Source: Acidobacteriota bacterium
GTDB lineage: Bacteria > Acidobacteriota > UBA4820 > DSQY01
Length of the DNA stretch: 6,932 bases
Assembly (NCBI GenBank): GCA_021814085.1
Contig: JAKAJA010000096.1
Span: 1 to 6,932 of the forward strand
Reading direction: 5' to 3'
In this document: one piece after another, positions 1 to 6,174 of the stretch
How the letters are laid out: every line of letters starts with the position of its first letter
Numbering within the stretch: position 1 is the first letter of the stretch
Made by a program: the position numbers and the translations under genes
The notes under the pieces: model-generated
Told to the model about the DNA's origin: nothing
The model's input: the letters and a program-made list of their open reading frames with translations, nothing else
The model's database searches: none

Positions 1-176
1 TCCGGTGTCTCTCGAACGCGCAGCAGGCACCCCGAGAGTGAGAGGGAACGATCCTGGTAATCGTAGAGGATGTTGGCCTCGAAGTGGCGCTCCCGGAGGA
101 TCGCGTAGCCGAGGTTCTCAGCCCTCGCCTTGATCCCGGCGACATCGGCCACGGGAACTTTCACTTCGATTTCCAC
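1..176 (-). CDS. CYTH-domain protein, N-terminal part (runs off left edge)
   Basis: Only the first 58 codons are in the window. The translation begins VEIEVKVPVADVAGIKARAE, and EIEVK is the ExExK signature that opens CYTH domains (class IV adenylate cyclase, thiamine triphosphatase and inorganic triphosphatase families). In those families these acidic and basic residues line a tunnel that binds triphosphate and metal. Later residues fit the same fold, including a NILYDYQDRSLSLSGCLLRVRE stretch given here only as residues NILYDY then LLRVRE, the next substrate-binding strand. The GTG start at 176 is preferred because the family motif follows at once and a purine run (GGAAGGGGG) sits about 7 bases upstream. 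An in-frame ATG at 194 is also possible. The start overlaps the end of the YigZ-family gene by 16 bases, so it is probably the next gene of the same operon. Cyclase versus triphosphatase activity cannot be decided from this fragment. Confidence 0.8.
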   Translation of the reverse strand, partial: MEIEVKVPVADVAGIKARAENLGYAILRERHFEANILYDYQDRSLSLSGCLLRVRETP

Positions 177-784
177 GTCACCGCCCCCTTCCATTCCTCG
201 CGGAGCCTTGCGAGCCGTCTCCCGAACGCCTCCGAAACCTCTCTGGGCACACGGGCCACGATGGTCACCTCTTCTCCGAAGGTCTGCTCGCCCAAGTTTA
301 CACCCAAACCGGCGGCGGCATGGCGGAGGCTCCCTTGCGCGCCGTATGGGAGCGAGATATCCCACGCCTCGGTCAGGACGCGGGTCGCGAGGAGGGCATC
401 ATCGAGGGCCTGCCGGGCCGCACCGCGGTAGGCCCTGGCCAGGCCGCCCGTCCCCAGCTTCACTCCCCCGAAATAGCGGACGACAACCAGGCACGCGTCC
501 GAGACCCCGCGTTCTTCCAAGGATCTGTAGATGGGCTCGCCCGCCGTATGGCTCGGCTCGCCGTCGTCGGAGAACCGGAACTCCAGCTCCTCGCCCCAGC
601 CGATCCGATAGGCCCAGCAGTGGTGGGTCGCGTCGTGGTAACGCTTCCTTAGGGACTCGATGAAGGCCATGGCCTCCCCGGGAGAGGCCGCGGGGGCCAT
701 GTGCGCGATGAACCGGGAGCCCTGCTCTTTGACCTCGGATTGGGAGGAGGAGTCCGGCGCCAGGTAGGACCAGGAGCCAGCCAT
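161..784 (-). CDS. YigZ/IMPACT family protein (UPF0029)
   Basis: A protein of 207 residues, the usual length for bacterial YigZ-like proteins. The UPF0029 domain covers about residues 15-125: SRFIAH (23-28), ATHHCWAYRIG (52-62), SDDGEPSHTAGEPI (72-85) and VVRYFGGVKLGTGGLARAY (101-119), all strongly conserved in the family. Residues about 140-200 fit the smaller C-terminal ferredoxin-like domain (DUF1949) of bacterial members. Eukaryotic IMPACT/Yih1 regulates the GCN2 kinase; the bacterial role is poorly defined and is usually described as possible nucleic-acid or ribosome association. The ATG at 784 places the N-terminus at the usual distance before SRFIAH, although no strong ribosome binding site precedes it. 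It starts 4 bases after the STAS gene ends and overlaps the CYTH gene by 16 bases, so it looks co-transcribed. Family assignment is firm; cellular function is not. Confidence 0.93.
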   Translation of the reverse strand: MAGSWSYLAPDSSSQSEVKEQGSRFIAHMAPAASPGEAMAFIESLRKRYHDATHHCWAYRIGWGEELEFRFSDDGEPSHTAGEPIYRSLEERGVSDACLVVVRYFGGVKLGTGGLARAYRGAARQALDDALLATRVLTEAWDISLPYGAQGSLRHAAAGLGVNLGEQTFGEEVTIVARVPREVSEAFGRRLARLREEWKGAVTWKSK

Positions 785-788
785 GCTT

Positions 789-1139
789 CTAGGATTTGGG
801 AAAAGCCTGGAGCCCCTCGTCGAGGGTGGGGCGGATCGTGAGCAGGGCCGGGAGGCCCAGCAGGTCGAAGACCTTAAAAATTTTGGAGGACATGCCCGTG
901 AGAACCAGGTCTCCGCCCTTATCCCGCAAGGGCTGGACGGTCGAGAGGATGACCTCGATGCCCGAGGAGCCTATGTAGGTGAGCTGCTCCAAATCCAGCA
1001 GGATGAAGATCCGGCCGTGGGCCAAGTGTTCTTTGATGGTCTCTCGAAGCATGTCGTGCGTGTGCACGTCCAGGAAGCCCTTCAGGTGGATAACCCAAGC
1101 GTTGCCGCGGGCTTCCGATGCGATATCCAGGAACGTCAT
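789..1139 (-). CDS. STAS-domain protein (anti-sigma factor antagonist-like)
   Basis: A single-domain STAS protein of 116 residues, typical for SpoIIAA/RsbV-like anti-anti-sigma factors. Visible features are the early strand VIHLKGFLDVHTHDML (16-31), the strand FILLDLEQLTYIGSSGIEVI (45-64) containing the phosphorylation loop, and GGDLVLTGMSSKIFKVFDLLGL (75-96, the usual amphipathic helix region). In characterised family members a serine in the D-S-S/T-G loop is phosphorylated by a partner switch kinase. Here the loop is G57-S58-S59-G60: the serines remain but the Asp is Gly. No anti-sigma kinase (RsbW-like), PP2C phosphatase or sigma factor is encoded nearby, so the partner must lie elsewhere. 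The ATG overlaps the TGA of the acyltransferase gene (ATGA, 1139-1136) and has a good GGAGG at 1148-1144, four bases away. It could act in a partner-switch cascade or as a structural STAS domain. Confidence 0.88.
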   Translation of the reverse strand: MTFLDIASEARGNAWVIHLKGFLDVHTHDMLRETIKEHLAHGRIFILLDLEQLTYIGSSGIEVILSTVQPLRDKGGDLVLTGMSSKIFKVFDLLGLPALLTIRPTLDEGLQAFPKS

Positions 1140-2023
1140 GGCTCCTCCCGCCAGTACCGAAAGAAATTATACCACTGGTCCGGGTACCTCTCCAGGATGC
1201 CTGAGAAATAATCCGCCGCACGCTGCATGGCCACCTCCGGCCGCCCTCCGCAATCCGACGTCCGGTAAGGCTCCGAGACGAAGGCCGAGTATCGCCCCGG
1301 CCCATCACGCATGATCGCCACGGGAACGATGGGCGCGCCCGTCAAGGTTGAGAATACGGCGGGGCTCCTGAGAAAGTTTGACTTCCTGCCGAGGAAGGTC
1401 ACCGCGACCGAGTCTCTGCCCACCGACCGATCCACCAGGACCACCATCCGGCCCCCCTTCTCCAGGATGCCCCGAAGGCGAAGCATTCCCTCCAGACCCA
1501 TCCCCGCGCTCACCGTGGTGTGTCCGGAATTGCCGCGCTTGCGGCGCCTGAAGGCCTCCACCCCCGCATCCTTCTCGGGGAAGCCCACCATCCAATGGGG
1601 ACCGACGATCTCTCCGAGATAGGCTCCTCCCACCTCCCAATTGCCCATGTGGGCGGTGACGAGGACGGCTCCCCCTTGCAGGGAGCGGATGATCCGGATC
1701 GCCCCGTCCCGCGGGGTCACGATGGGTGGGTGGTGCTCGGATTTCAGGTAGTCCACCACCCCCCGTCCATAGCTCAGGAAAGTCCCGCTGGAGAGGGCTT
1801 CCACCTCGGGGCGGCCCCTGCCGGGGTAGGCCTTGGTCAGATTGTCCTCCACGGCGTCGAGAGTGCCGGGCCGGACCCCCTGGAACCAGTCCATGAGGCT
1901 GTCCGATATGGTGTATAGGGCCGACTTTGGAAGGAGGCGGCAACCCAGGGAGGAGAGGCGGAAGACCCACCTGTTGTTAAAGGAGTTGGTCTCCCAGGAG
2001 CCGTAAGCCTCACCCCCTGACAT
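1136..2023 (-). CDS. LpxL/HtrB-like lysophospholipid acyltransferase (LPLAT superfamily)
   Basis: A protein of 295 residues, close to the normal length of LpxL/LpxM/HtrB acyltransferases, which transfer an acyl chain to lipid A precursors or related lipids at the inner face of the cytoplasmic membrane. The catalytic HX4(D/E) motif is TAHMGNWEVGG, with H125 and E130. It is followed by VVLVDRSVGRD (194-204), then FLGRKSNFLRSPAVFSTLTG (210-229) and APIVPVAIMRD (230-240), the usual second conserved block. The C-terminus YPDQWYNFFRYWREE (280-294) matches the conserved end of the family. The N-terminus (RWVFRLSSLGCRLLPKSALY, 18-37) is the usual membrane-proximal hydrophobic/basic segment. The gene overlaps the glycosyltransferase by 14 bases and the STAS gene by 4. 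No strong Shine-Dalgarno precedes the ATG, so translation probably depends on coupling. The acceptor could be lipid A, but similar enzymes acylate other glycolipids or aminolipids. The adjacent glycosyltransferase favours an envelope glycolipid; this is inference. Confidence 0.87.
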   Translation of the reverse strand: MSGGEAYGSWETNSFNNRWVFRLSSLGCRLLPKSALYTISDSLMDWFQGVRPGTLDAVEDNLTKAYPGRGRPEVEALSSGTFLSYGRGVVDYLKSEHHPPIVTPRDGAIRIIRSLQGGAVLVTAHMGNWEVGGAYLGEIVGPHWMVGFPEKDAGVEAFRRRKRGNSGHTTVSAGMGLEGMLRLRGILEKGGRMVVLVDRSVGRDSVAVTFLGRKSNFLRSPAVFSTLTGAPIVPVAIMRDGPGRYSAFVSEPYRTSDCGGRPEVAMQRAADYFSGILERYPDQWYNFFRYWREEP

Positions 2024-2681
2024 AGCGAAGCGCCGCCATGCAGATGCGGAATGTGTCGGCCACGGGGAGAAAGTGGCTGCCTTGGCCGTTGTACACGGCG
2101 CTCACCGGAACCGCTCGCCAGCGGGCGCCCATGCGCAGGGCCTTGAGGAGAATCTCCGTTTCGATTTCGAACCCCTCCGATTCCAGGGCCATGGTGCCGA
2201 GGAGGGAGGTCCGCAGGGCTCTGAACCCGCACTGGGTGTCGGGGACGGCGTGGCCGCTCATCCGGCGCAGCACCTCGCTCCCGAGCCGGTTGGTCACGAG
2301 GCGGTACGAAGGGAACTTGTGCCCCTCGTGCAGACGGTTCCCGAGCAGAAAGTCCACATCCGGGCCCATGGCCTGGAGAAAGTGGGGGACCTCGGATGGA
2401 AGATGCTGCCCGTCGCCGTCCATGAAGAGGGTCCAATCGGGCGGCGTCCCTCCGGAGATGGCCGAGATGCCGCGGCGCATGGCCCTCCCCTTTCCGCTAC
2501 GGACGGGAAGGCTCAGGACGCGGGCGCCCAGGCGCCGCGCCTCCTCCGGGCTCCCGTCGGTGGATCCGTCGTCCACCACGAGGACGGTCAGCCCGAGGGG
2601 TGACAGACCCTCCAGGACCTGGCGGAGGTGCTTCCCTCCGTTGTAGGACGGGATGAGAACGGCGCATGGCGGGCTCGTCAC
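2010..2681 (-). CDS. family 2 glycosyltransferase (dolichyl-phosphate-mannose-synthase-like)
   Basis: A 223-residue GT-A fold protein without a transmembrane segment that I can see. The order of motifs is canonical for GT2: AVLIPSYNGG (7-16), VVDDGSTDGS (35-44) for nucleotide-sugar binding, MDGDGQH (87-93) with the metal-binding DxD, GNRLHEG (114-120), DTQCGFRA (148-155) and EGFEIETEIL (169-178). The DTQCGFRA and GFEIETE blocks are characteristic of the DPM1/polyprenyl-phosphate glycosyltransferase-like branch, which moves a sugar from a nucleotide donor to a lipid phosphate at the cytoplasmic membrane. The start is GTG at 2681, overlapping the pta stop as GTGA, with only a GC-rich leader and no clear ribosome binding site; coupling to pta is likely. 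It overlaps the downstream acyltransferase by 14 bases. Donor and acceptor cannot be read from the sequence. The pairing suggests that a lipid is glycosylated and acylated by neighbouring enzymes. Confidence 0.9.
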   Translation of the reverse strand: MTSPPCAVLIPSYNGGKHLRQVLEGLSPLGLTVLVVDDGSTDGSPEEARRLGARVLSLPVRSGKGRAMRRGISAISGGTPPDWTLFMDGDGQHLPSEVPHFLQAMGPDVDFLLGNRLHEGHKFPSYRLVTNRLGSEVLRRMSGHAVPDTQCGFRALRTSLLGTMALESEGFEIETEILLKALRMGARWRAVPVSAVYNGQGSHFLPVADTFRICMAALRYVRG

Positions 2682-3700
2682 GGCCGTTGCCGCCGCCGCG
2701 CGGCAAGAGCCTGGGCCTGAACGGAGGTTATGGCCACCACGTCGGCGATATCCTGGGCCGTACAGCCGCGGCTGAGGTCGTTGGCTGCCCCATCGAGGCC
2801 CTGGAGGATGGGCCCGAGGGCCGTGGCCCCCGCGAGGCGCTCCGTGAGCTTGTAGGCGATGTTGCCCGCGTCGAGGTTGGGGAAGATGAGGACGTTGGCC
2901 TGGCCCGCCACGGGGCTGCCTGGTGCCTTGCTCGCGCCGATCCTTGGTACCAGGGCGGCGTCTCCCTGGAGCTCGCCGTCGGCGGCCACGTGCGGCGCCC
3001 GCGCCTTGAAGGTCTCAAGGGCCCGGAGGACCTTCTCCACGTTGGGGTCCCTGGCCGATCCCTTGGTGGAGAAAGACAGGAAGGCGACCCGGGGTTCCGC
3101 GCCAACCAGGAGCCGGAAGGACTCGGCGGCGCAGAAGGCGATCTCGGCGAGCTGGGCGCTGTCTGGGTAGGGGACCAGCCCGCAGTCGGAGTACACGAAG
3201 ACGCCCTTCTCGCCAAACTCGGGCTTGGGGGTGACCATGAGGAAAAAGGAGGAGACCGTGCGTATGCCCGGAGCGGGGCCGAAGCACCGGAGGTAGGCTC
3301 GGACCGAATCGGCGGTCGTATGGGTGGCCCCCGAGACCACGCCGTCCGCCAGGCCGAGCCTGACCGCGAGACAGGCGGCGTAAAGGGCCGTGCCCGCCGT
3401 CCGCCGGGCTCCCTCCTCCGTGACCCCCTTGGATTTCATCCGTTCGAGGTAAACACGCCCCGCATCCCTTTGGAAGGATGCTTCGGAAGGGTCGACGATC
3501 TCCGCCGGGCCCAGGGAGACGCCCAGACGCTGGGCCAGGGTCCGGATCTCCGCCGGTACACCTACGAGGACGGGCAGGGCCGAGCCCGCGTTCAGGATGA
3601 GGGGCACGGACCGAAGGGTCCGCTCGTCCGCCGCCTCGGGCAGGGCGATGCGTATCTTGGACCGGCCCGCTTGGGCACGGATTTCCTCCAGCAGGCTCAA
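2678..3700 (-). CDS. pta: phosphate acetyltransferase
   Basis: A 340-residue single-domain phosphotransacetylase that interconverts acetyl-CoA plus phosphate with acetyl phosphate plus CoA in the cytoplasm. The length matches the short, catalytic-domain-only Pta form and not the long enterobacterial form with N-terminal regulatory domains. Family blocks are RIALPEAADERTLR (17-30), LADGVVSGATHTTADSVRAY (117-136), VYSDCGLVPYPDSAQLAEIA (169-188), VAFLSFSTKGSARDPNVEKV (205-224), ELQGDAALVPRIGASKAPGS (243-262), ANVLIFPNLDAGNIAYKL (268-285) and GPILQGLDGAANDLSRGC (296-313). The serine and arginine residues in the last blocks belong to the known active-site region. The start is TTG at 3700, supported by GGAGG at 3710-3706 with a 5-base spacer and by the position of RIALPE. 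It lies 19 bases after the lipoprotein gene and overlaps the glycosyltransferase by 4. No acetate kinase gene is visible in the window; related phosphate butyryltransferases are the main alternative, but the motifs fit Pta better. Confidence 0.94.
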   Translation of the reverse strand: MSLLEEIRAQAGRSKIRIALPEAADERTLRSVPLILNAGSALPVLVGVPAEIRTLAQRLGVSLGPAEIVDPSEASFQRDAGRVYLERMKSKGVTEEGARRTAGTALYAACLAVRLGLADGVVSGATHTTADSVRAYLRCFGPAPGIRTVSSFFLMVTPKPEFGEKGVFVYSDCGLVPYPDSAQLAEIAFCAAESFRLLVGAEPRVAFLSFSTKGSARDPNVEKVLRALETFKARAPHVAADGELQGDAALVPRIGASKAPGSPVAGQANVLIFPNLDAGNIAYKLTERLAGATALGPILQGLDGAANDLSRGCTAQDIADVVAITSVQAQALAARRRQRP

Positions 3701-3705
3701 CTGGC

Positions 3706-3710
3706 CCTCC
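3706..3710 (-). promoter_or_regulatory. ribosome binding site deciding the TTG start of pta
   Basis: GGAGG on the minus strand, 5 bases before the TTG at 3700. There is no in-frame ATG near the expected N-terminus, so this site is the main support for the TTG start. It lies within the 19-base gap after the lipoprotein gene. Confidence 0.75.
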
Positions 3711-3719
3711 TCACTCGAA

Positions 3720-4055
3720 TTACTTGCTGTCGTCCATGAGGACGAGCCCGTGGGTCTCCCCCGCGAACTTGAAGGCGGACTTCACGGTGCCCCGGACGCG
3801 GATCTGTTTCCCGTCGGGGGGGAGGGCATTGTGCGTTGCCACGGTGATGGAACCCGAGCCGTCGTCCAGTTGGTAAAAGGCCTCGGTCATGAAGGGGAGC
3901 TTGGTCCCGCCGCTGACTTTTCCGTGAAGGGTCACGGACTGGTTTTCGTAGCGGTCGGGGTTTTTCCTGATTTCCGCGATCTTGGTGGGCATCAGAGAAC
4001 AGCCCAGTGCGAGAGCCAGGAACGCTACGCATAGAATTGAACGGGCGCCGTTCAT
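3720..4055 (-). CDS. small predicted lipoprotein with OB-fold-like domain
   Basis: A protein of 111 residues from the ATG at 4055. The N-terminus MNGARSILCVAFLALALGCS has one basic residue, a hydrophobic core and an A-L-G-C lipobox-like site with Cys19, so I predict a signal-peptidase-II lipoprotein anchored in the inner or outer membrane. The rest (about 26-110) looks like a small beta barrel: IAEIRKNPDRYENQSVTLHG (26-45), a YQLDDGSGSITVATH strand pair (62-76), then KQIRVRGTVKSAF (83-95). This pattern (NPxxY..., V..GKV, DDGSGSI.V, VRGTV) is that of OB-fold proteins of the tRNA_anti-like/CcmE-like kind. An upstream in-frame ATG at 4067 would give 115 residues, but GGAGG at 4065-4061 lies 5 bases before 4055 and overlaps the upper start. 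It is the first gene of the leftward cluster. Ligand and role are unknown, and I see no functional tie to Pta. Confidence 0.8.
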   Translation of the reverse strand: MNGARSILCVAFLALALGCSLMPTKIAEIRKNPDRYENQSVTLHGKVSGGTKLPFMTEAFYQLDDGSGSITVATHNALPPDGKQIRVRGTVKSAFKFAGETHGLVLMDDSK

Positions 4056-4060
4056 GACTG

Positions 4061-4065
4061 CCTCC
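4061..4065 (-). promoter_or_regulatory. ribosome binding site deciding the lipoprotein start
   Basis: GGAGG on the minus strand with a 5-base spacer to the ATG at 4055. It directly follows the alternative ATG at 4067, so the shorter start with the compact signal peptide is preferred. Confidence 0.75.
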
Positions 4066-4092
4066 ATTCAGGGCATGGACCGACAAGAGCCA

Positions 4093-4120
4093 ATTATAAC
4101 CCATGCTCGACGGCTGGCAG
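4093..4120 (-). promoter_or_regulatory. predicted leftward promoter for the lipoprotein-pta cluster
   Basis: Read on the minus strand, a perfect TATAAT occupies 4098-4093. A CTGCCA at 4120-4115 matches four of the six TTGACA positions, with a 16-base spacer. This would start transcription near 4086, about 30 bases before the lipoprotein ATG at 4055. AT-rich sequence is scarce in this GC-rich window, which makes the box stand out. The assignment assumes a sigma70-type consensus and has not been tested. Confidence 0.5.
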
Positions 4121-4123
4121 GTA

Positions 4124-4129
4124 TATAAT
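4124..4129 (+). promoter_or_regulatory. predicted rightward -10 box for the PKD-domain gene
   Basis: A perfect TATAAT on the plus strand, 20 bases before the ATG at 4150. No convincing -35 is seen at 16-18 bases upstream and no TGn extension is present, so it may depend on an activator. If used, the leader is only about 14 bases, just enough for the GGAG ribosome binding site at 4140-4143. Confidence 0.4.
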
Positions 4130-4149
4130 TGATACCAATGGAGCGTGCC

Positions 4150-6138
4150 ATGAAACGGATCACTACGCTGTCCTTCTTTCTGGTGGCCTTCCTCTTTTTC
4201 TCCACGGCCGTCTCTGCCCAGTACTACGAAGTCCTGTACGGAGGAGGGCGGGCGGACGGGACCATCCAGGCCCTGGACGGGGAACACTACCATTTCATCG
4301 CCGACCCCACGGTCATACAACCCTACGCATTCTGGATGCTCGTCCAGAGCGGCGGCAGCAACGTCATCATCAACGATGGGACGTCCAGCGCCACGGATGG
4401 TCTCTACCTCACGGCGGGCGACCTGCTCATCTTCGAAACCTCTCCGCCCTTCGACCTCTACGTGCAGGGCAACCTCCTCAAAATCTCCTACGGCGGCGCC
4501 TTCCTGGCTCCCCCCGCCGCTCCCGTCTGCGCCACGGGAGCCAGTGGTCCCGTCCTCCTCATGGTGACCGGCCGCTACGACGTGGCCATGCAGACCTCCA
4601 CATCCAACGTGGCAGTCCAGGTGGCCACGTACGGATCGGTCGTGAGCAAACGGTCGGGGACTCTGAGTTATGAGTACGCGTCGGGCTACAGCCTGCAGGG
4701 GACTTTTCCCGTCCCTCCCTGTTCCGGTGCCGCGTGCTGCCATCCCGCCCAGGTGATCTTCCCCGTGAACAAGGCGGGGACCAGCCCTTTCACCGTCTAC
4801 ACCATGACTTCCAATCCGGCCTCCAATTTCGACTACACTCTCGCCGTCCCGACTGCCCTCCAGGCCGCCGCGGCGGCCCTTCCCACGGGGGGGCCGGCGC
4901 CCCTGGCCGTGGCTTTCACGGGCAATGCGACGGGGGGGACTCCGCCCTACACCTGGGACTGGGATTTCGGCGACGGTTCCGCTCACAAGACCGTCCAGAA
5001 CCCCAGTCACACCTACGCCGTGGGTACGTTCCACCCGGTCCTGACGGTGAAAGACTCGGCGGGTGTCACCTCCAAGGACACCCACCTCGCCATCGCCGCC
5101 ACCAGCACCTACACCGTCTCGGCGGACGCGAGCCCCGTCCAAGGCCAGGCCCCCCTGGCGGTGTCTTTCACGGGCAGGGTGGAAGGCGGCACGGCGCCCT
5201 ATTCCTACGAGTGGAACTTCGGAGATGGATCGGCCGTTTCTAAGGACCAGAACCCAGCCCACACTTACACGAGCGTCGGCAACTACCACGTGACCCTCAC
5301 TGCCAAGGATTCCGCGGGGACCTCCGGGCTGGACAGCCACCTTCTCATCAAGGCCCTGGGGCCCGGCATGCTGGGAGCCGCCGCCCACGCCGACGTGACC
5401 TTCGGCCTCATCCCCCTCGCGGTCGGGTTCGCGGGTTCCGCCTCGGGAGGGACGCCGCCGTACACCTATGAATGGGATTTCGGGGACGGCTCGGCCGGGT
5501 CGACGGACCAGAACCCCCGGCACACCTACTCCCAGCAGGGGTCCTTTCCCGTCACTCTGGTGGTGAAGGACTCGGCGGGCCAGTCCGCCACGGACGACCA
5601 CCTGCGCATCTACGCCACCAGCTCCTTCATGGTGGTCGCCTCCGCTGCCCCAACAGGAGGCCCAGCGCCCCTCATCGTCAAGTTTGGAGCTACCCTGGCT
5701 GGGGGGACCCCACCCATCGCCTACGCCTGGGATTTCGGCGACGGCGGCACATCCTCCGACGCCGCGCCAACGCATACCTATGCCAGCGACGGCACTTATC
5801 CCGTTACGCTGACGGTGCAGGATTCCACTGGCCAGATTGCCGTAGATAACAAGCTGTCCATCGTCGTGGGAGGGGGCGCCGCCGGGCCCCTTATCACCTC
5901 GGTGGCAAAGGTCACCAACCCCTTCCGCCTGACCGTTAAAGGGAGCAACTTCCAGCCGGGATGCAGCGTCTATATCAACGACATGCCGGCCCCCGTCACG
6001 GCCTACAAGAGCGCCACTCAGGTCATGGCGAAGAGCGGCTCGGCTCTGAAGGCCATGGTCCCCGCCGGTGTCCCCGTCTGCGTTCAGGTCAAGAACACCG
6101 ATGGCCACGTGAGCGCCTGCTTCACGTACACGAGGTAG
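4150..6138 (+). CDS. secreted protein with four PKD domains and a C-terminal IPT/TIG-like domain
   Basis: From the ATG at 4150 (GGAG at 4140-4143, 6-base spacer) the protein has 662 residues. Residues 1-23 are a clear signal peptide: MKRI, a hydrophobic core, then V-S-A before Q24. In-frame starts further up (TTG at 4129, ATG at 4138) would only lengthen the n-region. Residues 24 to about 235 are beta-rich and rich in Gly, Ser, Thr and Tyr, with paired cysteines (PPCSGAACC); I do not recognise this part. Four PKD domains follow, each with a W(D/N)FGDG core at 271, 355, 442 and 527, an HTY strand and a VTLxxKDSAG-like final strand; spacing is 84-87 residues, normal for PKD. Residues about 579-662 (GPLITSVAKV, LTVKGSNFQPGCSVYIN, VQVKNTDG) resemble an IPT/TIG immunoglobulin-like domain. 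PKD and IPT domains usually mediate protein or carbohydrate contacts at cell surfaces. No catalytic domain, membrane anchor or cell-wall/type IX sorting signal is seen, so it is probably exported as a binding or structural protein. It has its own promoter region and ends at the terminator at 6227-6258. Confidence 0.92.
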   Translation: MKRITTLSFFLVAFLFFSTAVSAQYYEVLYGGGRADGTIQALDGEHYHFIADPTVIQPYAFWMLVQSGGSNVIINDGTSSATDGLYLTAGDLLIFETSPPFDLYVQGNLLKISYGGAFLAPPAAPVCATGASGPVLLMVTGRYDVAMQTSTSNVAVQVATYGSVVSKRSGTLSYEYASGYSLQGTFPVPPCSGAACCHPAQVIFPVNKAGTSPFTVYTMTSNPASNFDYTLAVPTALQAAAAALPTGGPAPLAVAFTGNATGGTPPYTWDWDFGDGSAHKTVQNPSHTYAVGTFHPVLTVKDSAGVTSKDTHLAIAATSTYTVSADASPVQGQAPLAVSFTGRVEGGTAPYSYEWNFGDGSAVSKDQNPAHTYTSVGNYHVTLTAKDSAGTSGLDSHLLIKALGPGMLGAAAHADVTFGLIPLAVGFAGSASGGTPPYTYEWDFGDGSAGSTDQNPRHTYSQQGSFPVTLVVKDSAGQSATDDHLRIYATSSFMVVASAAPTGGPAPLIVKFGATLAGGTPPIAYAWDFGDGGTSSDAAPTHTYASDGTYPVTLTVQDSTGQIAVDNKLSIVVGGGAAGPLITSVAKVTNPFRLTVKGSNFQPGCSVYINDMPAPVTAYKSATQVMAKSGSALKAMVPAGVPVCVQVKNTDGHVSACFTYTR

Positions 6139-6150
6139 GGACAAGCGGCG

Positions 6151-6174
6151 AGATGCGAAACGCAAGACGCAAAA
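6151..6174. repeat. 24-bp direct repeat, copy 1
   Basis: Identical over 24 bases to 6207-6230; the copy begins AGATGCGAAACGC and ends GACGCAAAA. The two starts are 56 bases apart, exactly eight heptads, so the duplication stays in phase with the tandem array. Confidence 0.9.

Larger units (their letters stand above)
4091..4131. repeat. 8-bp inverted repeat in the divergent intergenic region
   Basis: CAATTATA at 4091-4098 and TATAATTG at 4124-4131 are perfect inverted copies separated by 25 bases. Each arm contains the -10 box of one of the divergent units. A second, shorter dyad, GGTAT (4120-4124) and ATACC (4132-4136) around 7 bases, flanks the rightward -10 box. Both could be protein-binding sites; the first could also simply reflect two -10 boxes facing opposite ways. 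Confidence 0.45.

Noticed and set aside
2666..3739. 357-codon open frame on the plus strand, opposite pta
   Set aside because: It is an antisense shadow. The minus-strand frame carries all the conserved Pta blocks.
4115..4131. Possible sigma54 promoter (TGGCAGG followed by TTG)
   Set aside because: TTG lies three bases too far from the GG element, and the expected GC at the -12 position is absent.
4856..5870. Recent DNA-level tandem duplication of the PKD units
   Set aside because: The four units share protein motifs but differ widely at the DNA level apart from the WDFGDG codons, so they are old repeats and not a recent expansion.
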